Of a stretch of 64,000 nt of DNA, positions 23,383 through 34,596 are shown piece by piece (position 1 is the first letter of the stretch; each line of letters starts with the position of its first letter). The notes beneath the pieces are model-generated. The model ran no database searches, was not told the origin of the DNA, and worked only from the letters and a program-made list of their open reading frames with translations. The position numbers and the translations under genes were made by a program. The DNA comes from Sanghuangporus weigelae (taxonomy: Eukaryota > Basidiomycota > Agaricomycetes > Hymenochaetales > Hymenochaetaceae): contig CP137327.1 of the NCBI GenBank assembly GCA_033182465.1, forward strand, positions 1,612,001-1,676,000, written 5' to 3'.

Positions 23383-23826
23383 TGTTAGGTGGCGAGACTA
23401 ACAGATGTTGATCTCGAGGTGGCCAATACAACAAGAAATAGCAGGCTAAATGCAAGTTGCCGAGCTAGACACATGCTATTTTGTAGTGAAGGTAAGTAGA
23501 ATATTTGTTAATACTAGAGTACAAGAGTAGATACCTATGTCGTAGTGAAGTAGAATAGAAAGATAAGGAAATGAAAGAGTCAATCTAGCTACTTATATAC
23601 ACTTTGAACGTGAGAAGGGTCTACTCTATTAAGAAGTCACATGATAAAAGAGTAGAGTGATTAGTGAGCGTCTTAGTCGGAAAGAATAGATTTAGTCATG
23701 GTGAATGAGTAAGGATGAATAAGCCAAGATGGAGCGAATGAGATTAGTAAAAATGGATGAGTAATGTAAAAGGAATAATAAAAATGATGATGTAAGAAAA
23801 GAAAGAAAAATGTTCGAGTCCTGACA
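23383..23826 (-). repeat. G3 5' LTR
   Basis: A 444-bp LTR; on the minus strand TGTCAGGACTCGAAC...CCACCTAACA. Next to it lies the duplication AGTTT (23827-23831), shared with the other end of G3. Confidence 0.9.
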
Positions 23827-24727
23827 AGTTTCAATCAATGAGGTACACCTTTAATTAAAGATATAAGATAAATTTGCTAAGGGACAATGCCCTACTCAGC
23901 TGGTTCTTAAATAAAATTTCTGTCTAGCTTACTTAACTACACAATAACTATCAACTACAGCCTTGCTATTGGCTTAGACAATATGTTTCATCTAACACTA
24001 ATTCTTTTCTGTAGTGCTAACACCGAGACTTTTCTCTAGTGTTGAAATACAATATTTCTGTTATATTAGAAAGGTCTGTTAGCTCCTACCACTAATACTC
24101 TGCAAAGGTTTAAGTTTTCTCCCACAACCATCACTCTAATGCTTCTTCTGATCTGCATTATATCACATGTTAATCCTGTCTATCAATTCTTCCTATGGTT
24201 TCTTCTTCTATTTCTAGGCTGGGACCACCTAATGGGTATCAAGTCATCACTTTTAGCACTCTGTTCCTGGACCAAGCTTTTGCCTCTTAATTCTTGATCA
24301 TAGAAGAGACTGTGATATCAGGATTTGAGATAGCAAGCCTTGTCGATCTTTGTCGGTTAATCTTGGTGGCTGTATATACTCAGCCACTCTTTTTAGTGTC
24401 TTACTGCTACTTTAATGTCCAAAGACAGCTAAAGGTAAATTGGCCAATCAACTTTTACTATGGTGTTTCAACACAAGGTCTGAAGATAATGCTAACTGAT
24501 CCAAGCTTGCACACAGACCTTCAATGTATAGATGTCCCTATTACTAAGCCATATGAATACTTTGTGATTGTAAGTGCTTAATCTTTATTCAGTAATAGTT
24601 GATCTGCAGTTTATTTCAAAGGTTTGGGCTTATGTCAAATCTTGACATCAGCTGCCTCTCTTATCATCAACCATTTTACAAAAATTTTGAGGAGCCACTC
24701 TAAAAGAACCCAGCTTTGTTAATATGC

Positions 24728-26341
24728 TGTCAGGCTATAAAATTGCCTCGACATAAACATAAGGAATAGCACAGGATCTGTTGTTATTATTAAATAATAG
24801 CTCTATGAGACATGACATATAAATTCTCGAAACTCAGATTCAGCTCATTCACAAGTGCTCTACCAGTGCGATCAGAAAGGAAAGCAAGAGCATAATGACA
24901 GAAGCCCATACCAGATAAGCATTGGGTGATAGCAATGTGAAACTACTAAGAAGAGCAGCTCCACTCTAGTTGTAACAGTTGTCTCAATTATGATTCTAAT
25001 ACCACATCAGAAGAAATCAACTTGGATATCAATGCCAACACTTACTGTAGCTGTTCAATGGTGATCTGACGAGGCCTACAAATTAACCTCAACACCTTCT
25101 TCATACGATACCACATGTGTGAAAGGTGTGTAAAAGGGCTGCGAGAAGGCATTTTGAGAAGATACAAATCGAGAAGACCACACCGTCACTCATATATAAT
25201 TTATACTGAATTGGTCTAAGTTATACAGGGTCCGACAAGCTTCTTTAAGGTCCCCATTCAGAGATATTCAAATCGCTTATTGACCTGAAGCAGACTGACA
25301 ATGCATACCAGAATTGAGGGTATGAGTCTAGATTTGTACAAGACAATTCAGTCTCCCTATCAACGACTACGTTACAATGAGTCAATGCTTAGGCATATGT
25401 TATGACCAAATCAGGAGGCAGTCTGATCTTCGTTAGGATACCATAAAGAGATATAAGCTTTGGACTTGCAGGATAAGAAGCCGAGACAGAAATCAGATTC
25501 TATATTAAAAAGGCCAAACTTAATTTTCTTATATAAGCAAGTGCATTTGAGTTCTATTTTTAGTTTATTTTCTTGGCCTTACTTTGTAATGCTTAATAAT
25601 GCTTAGTAAGCTCAGCCTATATAAGGTGAGCAAGCGAGTGTGCCAAGAGAGAGAGCAACTTGACCTTTAACCACCACCATCTCTCTCCAGTTTGTTACTT
25701 AGTGTCTTAAGTCTAAGTGTAGTGTTAGTTTTTGTTACTGCTGTACAAATTAGGCAGTAGGTAATAAAGCTAAGGTGTTAACTACTATTACCTCATTACT
25801 GTTCAGAACCCTAGGCTTGCAAGTACACAGAGGTGTTTGTCATTGTTTAACGCAGTGCACTCAAGTCAGGTGCTTGTTTGTACCCACCCTTGCTGAATAT
25901 TAGTGTTGTGGTTTATTTGACATCAGCATATCACTCAGATATGTCATTGCGCAGGTAGCTAGTACTACTTTAGTGTTTGCTGTTAGTACCTGTTAAGAAT
26001 AAGTGCAGTTGCTAGTACTGCGAAGAGCGTTGCTACTAGGACCGATAACGATAAGCGAGGTTGCTAGAACTGCTACTGTGCTACTTCTAGAACCTAGTAC
26101 GTATTAAGTTTGAGTTTAGGACTCTTATCAGCGAATCACACCTATCATACATTGTCACCCCAAAATCATCCATATCGACTTCTATTACTTACCCAACGGC
26201 CAACAATATCATACACAGTCTAAGAATTAGTTGCCCCTAGCTAAACGAACAACAGGGAAGACTACCCGTCTAGATAAATAGACCGGTTGACTCTGTGAGA
26301 GCATTGTAGAATTTATTCACAAGTCCACTCTCAGCATGACA
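24728..26341 (+). repeat. E 5' LTR
   Basis: A 1614-bp unit ending CTCAGCATGACA. Bases 25653-26341 match 52011-52699 nearly perfectly. A TATATAAG box lies at 25618-25625. The start at 24728 is supported by the target duplication in D'; an inner TGTTATGACC at 25398 is a less likely start. There is no gene in this stretch. Confidence 0.75.
25618..25625 (+). promoter_or_regulatory. TATA box of E LTR
   Basis: TATATAAG in CAGCCTATATAAGGTGAGC, about 720 bp before the LTR end. It is a good core-promoter candidate for E. Confidence 0.55.
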
Positions 26342-26468
26342 AAACTTGGTGACCACTACAGGGCAGCTAAATCAAGTTCAATAGGCTGCAAATTATCAGG
26401 TTTAACTTACGTAACAGTCTAATCAACATTGGAAATCAAGTCTATTATATATATTACGCATTGTCAAC
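26342..26468 (+). other. E leader
   Basis: Short leader between LTR end and gag start. ACTTGGTGACCACTACAGGG follows the LTR closely and resembles the place of a primer binding site (TTGGTGACC), but I cannot match it to a given tRNA. Confidence 0.4.
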
Positions 26469-27520
26469 ATGACGACAGAAGATCTTGATACATCGGCACA
26501 TGAAGTGTCACATAATACAACTCACTTAGTGTTGAACATGCCCTTTGCCAACACAAAGTATGCACCCAAGATGTTCACAGGTCATTTCTCAGAAGTTCAG
26601 GACTTTCTAGATCATTATGAGCAGCTCTGCAATAGAGATAATGTTATTGTGGATGCAGATAAATGCAGAATCATCACTCGGTACTGTGCAAGAAAGGTAG
26701 TACAAGTCATCGAAAGCCTGGATCACTTCATTATTCCTAATTGGTCAGAATTAAAAGCAGCGATCTTATGTCTGTATGATGCAAATCTCAATGATAAGTA
26801 TTATACAAAGATTGATCTCAAGGAGTTTATGCTTGAGAGTTGTGAGAAGAAGACTAAGCAGTGGAGGGACTTTACAGAATATACGCACAGGTTTACCACA
26901 ATTGGAGGATGGCTCAAAGGCTATAAGAAGATTACCGAGGATAAGCAAGTAACCTATTACTGGAAAGGAATTGATGCATACACTCGCACAATTCTAGAAG
27001 CAAGGCTTCTTATGAAAGATCCTAAGCATAACATGAGCAAGCCATTTAAGATGCAAGATGTTTGGGAGGTTGCAGAAGTATGGTTAAATGCAGACAGGTT
27101 TGACAGACTTGAGAATGACGATAATCAGGGTAGCTTCAAATTTCTTAGAGCAGCAGATGAAGATAACAAGGAAGATGAAGAAGAGGAAGAACTAGAAGAA
27201 AGGCCGAAGGAGCATACAAGAGACAGAATCAGAGAAACTCAGATGCCTAAGCTAGATTATCCCACTTTGAGCAGGACTAAGATGAAGAAGACCACGCAGG
27301 ATGAAGTTGAAAGCCTAATTGAACAAATGTCAAAGTTATTACTCTCGGATCCAAAGTATGGCCTCCTATATTATAAGACAGTCAAGCTTGATCCATTAGT
27401 AGCTCAAGCTGTACGTCCACCTAATGTTAGCAGAAGTTCAACGTCAAGCATCAACTCAGAACAATCAGGAAATAGGTCACGTGAGAATAATTCAGAGCCC
27501 AGACCAATAAACTGCAATTG
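26469..27520 (+). CDS. E gag-like protein, N-terminal portion up to the D insertion
   Basis: Starts MTTEDLDTSAHEVSHN and reads openly to the D insertion. Residues about 35-215 look like a retrotransposon gag/capsid domain: FTGHFSEVQDFLDHYEQLC, a helical segment with KQWRDFTEYTHRF, then WKGIDAYTRTILEARL. An acidic/lysine stretch (about 230-260) and a Ser/Asn-rich linker follow. The likely role is particle assembly and RNA packaging. Gag proteins of this type with a following retropepsin are common in agaricomycete repeats. The D element has inserted in it. Confidence 0.75.
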
Positions 27521-27768
27521 CTTCGTGTTAGGACCAGTGCTTTTAGACGAGGTGGTCAGTCTAAGCGTACCGGAACAAGTCCCTGCTTATTCCTTCTGAT
27601 GATAATTGATTGGAGATGAAACGAAGGTTATAGATGTACTACTTTAGAAGCGAGCGATAGGCTCAAGCTTGACCTCAGTAGTAGAACAGGGTTTCAATCA
27701 AAGGGTACAGTTTTCGATTGAGAGTACAAAATAATTTTGCTGAGGGACAATGCCCCGCTCAGCTGGCC

Positions 27769-27776
27769 CTTAAATA
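27769..27776 (-). promoter_or_regulatory. TATA-like box of D LTR
   Basis: TATTTAAG on the minus strand, about 350 bp after the end of the U3 ORF and about 240 bp before the LTR end. The same site is in the other LTR (about 38432-38439). It is a candidate core promoter only. Confidence 0.4.
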
Positions 27777-28128
27777 ACCTATTTACTAAATAGTACCGAC
27801 TACCTATTACTACCGACTACAGCCTTGCTATTGGTCTAGACAATATGTTTTCTCTGACACCAGTACTCTACTCTGGTGCCAACACCGATACTTTCCTCTA
27901 GTGTTGAATCACAATACTTCTACCATATTAGGAGGGTTTGTTTGAGTCCTACTACCCCGATGCTTCGAGAAGCTTCTTCCGTGCTTCCTCCGATCTGCAA
28001 TCGTTATCACATGTTAATCTCTCCTTATCTTTACCCCGCGATCCTTCTCCGTTCCCAGACGGGTTCCCATGATAGTTGCCAAGCTATCGCTTCTCTGGCG
28101 CTCCGTTCCCAGGCCGAGCTTCTGCCGC

Positions 28129-29040
28129 TTAATCCTCGATCATGGGGGAGATAGTGATATCAGGGTTAGAGATCGGCAGAGCTTGCCGATCTTCTCCCGG
28201 CGCATGAGTGTACTCCGCTCCACTCCTTCTGTGCCTCGCCGCGACTTCGATGTCCGATAGTTGTAGTCCTGGGCCCGTGGTTAGCCGCAGCCTCTGTCCA
28301 AAGTGCTCGCGGCCATTCCACTCGTCAACTGTAATTACCCCTGGCTCTGACGCTCGCCAAGCCTGCATCAAGCGTTCTATCGCTTCTTCCGTAAGATGTT
28401 CAATGTCCGAAGGTGGCCGCTTGTAAACTGGCCAATCCACTTCCACTGCCGTGTGACTGCACAAGGTCTGGTGCCGATGCTGATTGATCCAAGCTCGCAC
28501 GCCGACCTTCAATGCATAGACATCCCTATCGCTAAGCCATATGGATACCTCATGGTCGTATGCGCTCATTCCGCGGTTCGGTAATGGTTGGTCTTCTGTT
28601 CGTTCCGAGGGTCCGGGCTTATGCCGAATCTTGACATCGGCTGCTTCCCTTGACACTAACCGTTCCATGAAGTTCTTCATGAGCCATTCCGCAAGTACCC
28701 AGCTTCGTTGGTAGGCCAAGTAACAATTGGCGCACACCAAGCTCTCGTGTACAAATCTTCTAGTTGCACCACGCCGATAATGTCTTCGTTGCAGGAGTTC
28801 CGTATACCTTGCGACATTCCTTTCTTCCATCGCCGCCAGACTGCGTTCCGGCGGTGGAGTATGTCCAATGTGCATATTAGTTAGTCCTAAATGCAAATCA
28901 TTAGAGTCCTCCGTGTCTTCTCCAGACGATCCGTGGTTTGCTACTCTTGAGTCGCCACCACTGTTCTGCCGTAGTAGCCTTTCGAAATAGTCTTGATTTG
29001 GCATCGCAACTCGGTGTGTAAAACTTAGCCCACGCCGCAT
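28129..29040 (-). CDS. LTR-encoded U3 protein of D, 303 aa (3' LTR copy)
   Basis: Not a recognised family. The ATG lies 24 bases inside the LTR (MRRGLSFTHRVAMPNQDYF); a second in-frame ATG follows 12 codons on. Residues 30-60 are Ser/Gly/Asp rich; about 85-130 is a basic and hydrophobic segment with CANCYLAYQRSW (Cys-x2-Cys, no second pair); the rest is mixed alpha/beta-like, ending LPISNPDITISPM. No signal peptide or membrane segment. Same strand as gag and pol and ahead of the TATA-like box, a placement like the U3 ORF of mouse mammary tumour virus, though no sequence similarity is claimed. Homologous remains persist in the old LTRs D' and D''. Confidence 0.65.
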   Translation of the reverse strand: MRRGLSFTHRVAMPNQDYFERLLRQNSGGDSRVANHGSSGEDTEDSNDLHLGLTNMHIGHTPPPERSLAAMEERNVARYTELLQRRHYRRGATRRFVHESLVCANCYLAYQRSWVLAEWLMKNFMERLVSREAADVKIRHKPGPSERTEDQPLPNRGMSAYDHEVSIWLSDRDVYALKVGVRAWINQHRHQTLCSHTAVEVDWPVYKRPPSDIEHLTEEAIERLMQAWRASEPGVITVDEWNGREHFGQRLRLTTGPGLQLSDIEVAARHRRSGAEYTHAPGEDRQALPISNPDITISPMIED

Positions 29041-29064
29041 TAGATAACCACAATTTTCGTAACA

Positions 29065-29302
29065 TTCCTCCTCCTAAGATCCACTTCGGACTGCAAGGAG
29101 ATTGTGGATCCAATTAATTGTGGTAGCCATAATCTTGCTGTTTCGTTTGGTTCCCTACCGGGCCTCGATTCCGTGTCGGCCTCCAACATACTAGCTGCTT
29201 CCTAACAGGCTAGGATATAGTTAATGGATATATCATATCCTTCCAGCATCAATTTCTGACGCTAGGGATAGTTTAACGACGTGTCCGGGTCGAGCTTCTT
29301 CT
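29065..29302 (-). other. D 3' untranslated segment with polypurine tract
   Basis: 238 bp between the pol stop and the 3' LTR. The AGGAGGAGGAA tract directly abuts the LTR and would prime plus-strand synthesis. Nothing else is recognised. Confidence 0.6.
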
Positions 29303-32300
29303 CTAAGCCTCACTGACCTCGCTATCCGTCGAGTCAGCCTGATACCAATCGTTATAGGAGAGTCCTTCCTCTAGTCCTTCCATCCTATTGTATTTTCGTA
29401 TAGGTAAAGCGTTTGCTCGGGTGAATGGCCGTTTAGCAGCTCTCCAATGATGCTTGTGCCATTCTGGATAGGCAAAATCTCGTTGCTTTATACCTGTCTT
29501 GTTGTCGTATTTCCTTCGTTGTCTAGTTCTCTGCAGCACCTTTCTTCCATAAAGCGTGCTCAGGTAATAATCGTCCGCTCTGCGTACATCCAGAAGTCTC
29601 TGCGCCAAAGCGACAATTCCTGCAACCTTCTTTCTAAAGGGAAGGTTCACGGCGTCCGGCCAACCGTTCCTTTCGTGATACTCTCGCAATTTTTCGGGGG
29701 CGTTGCGTAGCCCTTCTACAGGTTCCCAGGTATTTTCCTCTTCTGGGTAGCCGAGCCATTTAACCTGGTATTCCCATGTGTTGTGCCGTTTCCTCATGTC
29801 CCGAATTACTTCTACTTCGTATTCGGCTTCTCCAGCAATGACTTCTGGTGGTGGTCTTGTTCGTTGTGTCGGATCTTTTCGTTCTCGATAGGGAATTAAT
29901 AGTCCTGCGTAAAACACCGGGTGGATCCTCATTTCCTTTGGAAGGTCCAGCTCGTAGTTGACTGGCCCATGCTTCGCGACGATCTTGTAAGGTCCAATAT
30001 TTCGGTCACCTAATTTCCTAGTAGGGACTAATAGTGTTAGATTTCGGCCATCTAACATGACCTTATCTCCGATCTCGAATTCCGGCATCGGGCCTCGGTG
30101 TTTATCTGCAAACTTCTTCATTGCGTCTCGTGCCTTAGTAAGTGCTTCCAACGCTTCTTGTTGATGCTTCATCCGCATTGCCACATAGTCTTGAGTACCT
30201 TGGATCGGAAGCTTAAATCCTACTTCCGGCTGAAACCCATAAACCATTTCAAACGGTGACTTCCCAGTACTTGAGTGACTTCGACTGTTATAGGCAAATT
30301 CCGCCATAGGAAGATGTTTGTCCCAATCATCCTGTTGCAGACTGGAATAGCATCTTAGCAGCTGTTCCATTTCCTGGTTCACTCGTTCCGTTTGTCCGTC
30401 TGTTTGTGGATGATATGCCGTACTAAGCTTCGTTTCGATTCCAAGGGCCTGGTTCACTTGTTCGGTAAATCGGCTTGCAAACTGCGGTCCCCTGTCGCTA
30501 ATTACTGTTTTTGGAGTTCCAACCTTGCTGTAGACATGTTTGATCATCATGTCAGCAGTGGTTTTCGAGTTTGCATTTACAGTGGTAGGTATAAATGTTC
30601 CCATTTTTGAGAACCGATCTACCACCACTAGTATTGCATTGTTTCCTTTGCTCGTAGTTGGAAGTCCGGTGACGTAGTCCATAGTAATTTCTTCATAGGG
30701 CCGATTCATTACTGGCAGCGGTTGTAAAGGCGGTTGCGTCTTTCCTCGTCTCGCCTTCGTCCGTTGGCACGTATCGCAAGTGCGCACATATTCTTCGACC
30801 CATTCCCTCATCTTTGGCCACCATACTCTTCGTTCCAGTTTCGTGATAGTCTTGTCTATCCCCGGGTGTCCTGCTGCTGGAGCGTCATGGCACTGTCGTA
30901 CTAATTCTCGTTTAATTTCATCAACTGGTGGGATTACCATTTTTCCATCCCTCCACCAGTATCCTTCTTCGAAAGTCCCGATTTCTTGCTCCTTGGACTT
31001 TTCGTATCCTGCTCGAATCTTTTCTCCCAGTTCCGAACCTCCTGTAATTTCAAACACCCGTATAGTGCGCACGGGCAGTTCTTGGTTCCGGAACAGCTCT
31101 GGGGGAAGTAGGACTTGTTCTGGTACATCTTCAACGCCTTGTTCGTAGTCAGGCCGTCGTGACAGTGCATCCGCTCTTGAATTCTTGGTTCCTGGTCGAT
31201 ACTCGATTCTGAATCGAAATCTGCTGAGAAAAGTAGCCCATCTCGCCTGGCGTCCACTGAGTTTTCTAGCTCCCATGAAATACCGGAGGTTTGCCTGATC
31301 ACTAATTACCCGAATTTCATGTTTAGCTCCTTCCAAGTGGTGTCGCCAATTGCTCAAAGCTTTGACAATTGCCAGCAATTCCTTGTCCATTACTGGGTAG
31401 TTGTTCTCGGCGTCTCGATAGGTATTCGACCAATATCCAATAGGATGCAAAATTCCATCGTCACTTTCTTGCGAGAGCACTGCTCCCATCGCAAAGTTAG
31501 ATGCATCTGTTTCCAGTACAAATTGTTTCTCGTGATCGGGTCGTACAAGCATAGGTGCAGATGTGAAGGCTTCCTTCAACTTGACGAAGCCTTCTCGTTG
31601 ACGATCTCCCCAAGTAAATGTCTTCTTGCCAGACATGAGTTCCGTTAGCGGCCTAGCGATCTTGGCGAAGCCTTCGATAAATTTTCGGTAGAAGTTCGCA
31701 AAACCAATGAACTTTCGAATGTCTCGCTTGCTTGACAAATCTGGCCATTCTTGAACTGCTTTTACCTTGTAGGGATCCATCTGCATGCCCGATTGGTTAA
31801 CAACAAATCCTAGATAGTCGAGCTCCTGTTTGGCAAAGTAGCACTTCTCTGGCTTGCAAAAGAAGTCTGCTTTCCTTAACCTGCGCAATACTTCTGCTAG
31901 CAGGTCCCAGTGTTCCTGTTTCGTTTCCGCATAGATAATAATGTCATCTAGATAAATGAGTATGCCCTGCCCAATCATGTCCTGAAAGAGCTCGTTCATT
32001 GCACGTTGGAATACCGCAGGTGCATTCATTAGTCCAAACTGCATTACCAGCGGCTGGTAAACCCCCATGTGAGTTCTGAAGGCGGCATACTTTTCATGCC
32101 CTGGATGGATTCGCACATTGTTATACCCGCTTCGTAAATCCAGTGTAGAAAACCATTTCGCATGAGCCAAATCGTCCGGTAGCATATGTAATAGAGGCAT
32201 TGGCTGGTGATCCGGTATGACCACCGCATTCAATCCTCTGTAGTCGATTACGATACGATACTCCGGTTTGCCATCCTTTCCTAGTGTTTTCTTGGCTATA

Positions 32301-34456
32301 ACGAATACTGGTGCACAAGTGCTTGCTTTTTCGTTGGCAGGGACGTTGTTCCCTACAACACGAATCCATCCTTTCTTCAGGTCATCGTGAATCCATTCTT
32401 CTACCGCTCGTTTCTCGGCAGGAGCGAGTGGATATACTGGTCCGGGTTTGGGTAGCTCTGCATTGGGTAGCAGTTCTATCTTCATATCCCATTGGCTCGA
32501 GTTAGGTAGCCGTCTAGCAGCATCCTTGTCAAACCTATCCCGGAAATCCCAGATTTCTTTTGGAAGAATATCTTCGAGAGTTTGTGTTCCTGCATGGTCT
32601 GCCATCCTTTCGTCGAGTGCTTTCTCCTGAGCATACTTTTGAGCTATGCTGTTGTATTTGAGGAGTCGTTCTCTTCGTGATGCGACTTGTCGCTGCTCTA
32701 GTCGGCGAATCCAGGTAGAAGGCTTGGGTAGCGCTTCTAATCGAGAGCCGTCCTCCACCCACATCGAAGTGGTGGGCTTATGCGATCCTAGGTTACCCTT
32801 GAACACCGTTTCGGATCCAGCTTTTCTCTCTAGCACTTTTCCTTTCACCCTTTCGTGCGGCTGCTTAACCGAGTCAACAGGCGGAAGCCATTGGCAACTC
32901 TTTTGCCCCTGCGAGAGCCTCTGCTCCATCGCGGCATATCTAATTGACCTGCTACCTTTACCGTTTGTTTTCCCTGTCGGAGCAGGGCCCTGCATTTTGG
33001 CTTCTCGCCATGGTCTTCGCGGGCGCACTTGAGCTCCCAAAGCCAGCCTACTTGATGCTTGCGGCGTACTGTCTTTGGCTCTGTGCCGGAATGGGACTAC
33101 CCTCCCTTTGGGGTGGACCATTTCTCCAGGCCTTAGTCTACCCTTGAACGACGTCTCGGGCCTGGTCGCTCCCTTTTCTCTCGAAGTGGGAGATCTCGCT
33201 AGGTGGCCGAACCTAGTGCGCTGCAGAGCATTAGTTCTCTGAGGCTCCCGACCCCGCATACTCCTGCTAGTACGCTTGTTTCGTGTGGTGAAACTAACCG
33301 ACTGCTTCTGCACTGCCAGGGTTGAGTCATTTTCTCCCTCGTGCATGGATGGAGGAGTCCACTCCACCCTAATACTCCTTATTACAGGGTTCGAATCGGT
33401 ACCACTTCCCCCACTGCGTTGTCTTCGAACTCGTAGCGGATCAGAGGCATAGTGCCCTGGCTTTCCTGCCTTTGGTGGCACGCTCGGCCTCTTTCCTTTC
33501 TTCGTATCCGATCCTTCTGAGTCGACAGACATTTGCCCTTGAATCTCGGCTTGCACTCTTGTTTGTGCTTCGTGTGTCGTGGTTGAAGTTTCCTCTTGTC
33601 GTGCGGCATTCTTCTTGATCTCCTGCAGCTGTAAATGCGCTCCGTACATGCTTCCATACCATTGGTAGAGCATTTCTGAGTCGGACCCTTTGTCTATGTC
33701 CCTCATCATCGCATTATACACTGCTTGATCTGCCTCTTCTAGGGAGTTAAAATCGAAAAATTCCCTACGGTCAAGGGTTATCCTGTGTATGTCATCCTTC
33801 GTATAGAATTGCCATTTTCCGACTTCCTTGTGGAGGACGGATTTGGATTCTGGATGCATGTCGCTTAGAAACACTATTGGTGGTTCGATTTCGGTTTTCT
33901 CCATTGGTACTCCTTCTGGTGGTAGATTCGCGGGTTCCTCGACTTCTTCCTCACTTTCGGTGTAGTGTCCTGAATCCATATCGCTGTGGTAGTAGACCCT
34001 AGTTTCCCATTCTTCTTCCCGTTCGTCTTCTGCGTCCCTTCCCCAGTTCTGGGGAGCGTATTTGGGAACCTTTCGCCATCGTTTGCGCTTCCTGGTTCGT
34101 CTCGAGGCAATAGTTAATTCGATCATACGCAGACGTGCCGTACCATTGAAGTTAACTTCTTTGCTTCCTTTGCTGAGCGTTCCTTTGGTCCAATCGATGG
34201 TTGGCTTATACTGTTCAAGCCAATCATTCCCTATGAGAAACTTGTCTTCATGAGTGTCTACCACGGCGATGTCCATTAAACCTCTAGTAATCCCTGTATC
34301 CACTATTGCTCGAACATTCCGAGTCCATCCACCATGATTAATCGATCCATCGGCATTCCGGATGGTATAGTTACCTTCCGCCGGCACTGTTTTTAGTCCT
34401 AGGCTCTGTACCACCGTTGGACTAATAGTAGTGATTGCGGATCCGGAGTCAATCAT
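29303..34456 (-). CDS. pol: D pol polyprotein (PR-RT-RH-IN-chromodomain), 1717 aa
   Basis: The open frame begins at the retropepsin active site (MIDSGSAITT), so the true product probably starts upstream by fusion or read-through from gag. Rough residues: retropepsin 1-90; a long basic, low-complexity linker 100-620; RT about 680-880 with the YLDDIIIY catalytic box near 833; RNase H about 950-1080 (ETDASNFAMGAVL); integrase zinc domain about 1185-1235 (CHDAPAAGHPG, CDTCQR) and DDE core with MDYVTG, SDRGPQF and PQTDGQTERVNQE (about 1258-1355); chromodomain about 1545-1600 (YQVKWLGYPEEENTWEP). It copies RNA to DNA and integrates it; chromodomains target silent chromatin. Domain order is Ty3/gypsy chromovirus. 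The linker is unusually long. Confidence 0.95.
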   Translation of the reverse strand: MIDSGSAITTISPTVVQSLGLKTVPAEGNYTIRNADGSINHGGWTRNVRAIVDTGITRGLMDIAVVDTHEDKFLIGNDWLEQYKPTIDWTKGTLSKGSKEVNFNGTARLRMIELTIASRRTRKRKRWRKVPKYAPQNWGRDAEDEREEEWETRVYYHSDMDSGHYTESEEEVEEPANLPPEGVPMEKTEIEPPIVFLSDMHPESKSVLHKEVGKWQFYTKDDIHRITLDRREFFDFNSLEEADQAVYNAMMRDIDKGSDSEMLYQWYGSMYGAHLQLQEIKKNAARQEETSTTTHEAQTRVQAEIQGQMSVDSEGSDTKKGKRPSVPPKAGKPGHYASDPLRVRRQRSGGSGTDSNPVIRSIRVEWTPPSMHEGENDSTLAVQKQSVSFTTRNKRTSRSMRGREPQRTNALQRTRFGHLARSPTSREKGATRPETSFKGRLRPGEMVHPKGRVVPFRHRAKDSTPQASSRLALGAQVRPRRPWREAKMQGPAPTGKTNGKGSRSIRYAAMEQRLSQGQKSCQWLPPVDSVKQPHERVKGKVLERKAGSETVFKGNLGSHKPTTSMWVEDGSRLEALPKPSTWIRRLEQRQVASRRERLLKYNSIAQKYAQEKALDERMADHAGTQTLEDILPKEIWDFRDRFDKDAARRLPNSSQWDMKIELLPNAELPKPGPVYPLAPAEKRAVEEWIHDDLKKGWIRVVGNNVPANEKASTCAPVFVIAKKTLGKDGKPEYRIVIDYRGLNAVVIPDHQPMPLLHMLPDDLAHAKWFSTLDLRSGYNNVRIHPGHEKYAAFRTHMGVYQPLVMQFGLMNAPAVFQRAMNELFQDMIGQGILIYLDDIIIYAETKQEHWDLLAEVLRRLRKADFFCKPEKCYFAKQELDYLGFVVNQSGMQMDPYKVKAVQEWPDLSSKRDIRKFIGFANFYRKFIEGFAKIARPLTELMSGKKTFTWGDRQREGFVKLKEAFTSAPMLVRPDHEKQFVLETDASNFAMGAVLSQESDDGILHPIGYWSNTYRDAENNYPVMDKELLAIVKALSNWRHHLEGAKHEIRVISDQANLRYFMGARKLSGRQARWATFLSRFRFRIEYRPGTKNSRADALSRRPDYEQGVEDVPEQVLLPPELFRNQELPVRTIRVFEITGGSELGEKIRAGYEKSKEQEIGTFEEGYWWRDGKMVIPPVDEIKRELVRQCHDAPAAGHPGIDKTITKLERRVWWPKMREWVEEYVRTCDTCQRTKARRGKTQPPLQPLPVMNRPYEEITMDYVTGLPTTSKGNNAILVVVDRFSKMGTFIPTTVNANSKTTADMMIKHVYSKVGTPKTVISDRGPQFASRFTEQVNQALGIETKLSTAYHPQTDGQTERVNQEMEQLLRCYSSLQQDDWDKHLPMAEFAYNSRSHSSTGKSPFEMVYGFQPEVGFKLPIQGTQDYVAMRMKHQQEALEALTKARDAMKKFADKHRGPMPEFEIGDKVMLDGRNLTLLVPTRKLGDRNIGPYKIVAKHGPVNYELDLPKEMRIHPVFYAGLLIPYRERKDPTQRTRPPPEVIAGEAEYEVEVIRDMRKRHNTWEYQVKWLGYPEEENTWEPVEGLRNAPEKLREYHERNGWPDAVNLPFRKKVAGIVALAQRLLDVRRADDYYLSTLYGRKVLQRTRQRRKYDNKTGIKQRDFAYPEWHKHHWRAAKRPFTRANALPIRKYNRMEGLEEGLSYNDWYQADSTDSEVSEA

Positions 34457-34596
34457 AGCCGAGAGATTAACCTTTCTCTGTCCCTGAATGACGTCAATGG
34501 GTATAGTGGGATGGTTGGAATTTGGTCTAGCAATAGTCCATCGGCGCTTTACTTCCTTTGAGCCCTCGTCAGTACCCGATGGTGACTGACTGCTCT

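Larger units (their letters stand above)
15424..23826 (-). mobile_element. G3: Ty3/gypsy chromovirus with both LTRs
   Basis: 5' LTR 23383-23826, leader, gag, pol, 3' LTR 15424-15868. The 5-bp target duplication AGTTT is perfect (15419-15423 and 23827-23831), and the D' LTR resumes on the far side. The net length without the L1 insertion is about 6.9 kb. The LTRs differ by roughly 7% by eye, nearly all transitions, so it is an old insertion or one that decays fast. Broken, with about ten breaks. Confidence 0.93.
27526..29064 (-). repeat. D 3' LTR
   Basis: 1539 bp; on the minus strand TGTTACGAAAATTG...CTGGTCCTAACA. It is preceded on that strand by the purine-rich AGGAGGAGGAA (29065-29075), a polypurine tract. 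A possible TATA-like TATTTAAG lies at 27769-27776, downstream of the U3 ORF. Confidence 0.95.

Noticed and set aside
25398-25410. TGTTATGACC as the start of the E 5' LTR
   Set aside because: A plausible LTR start, but the target duplication and the break in D' place the start at 24728.
28208-28584. Plus-strand frames across the D LTR
   Set aside because: Shadows of the minus-strand U3 ORF in other frames.
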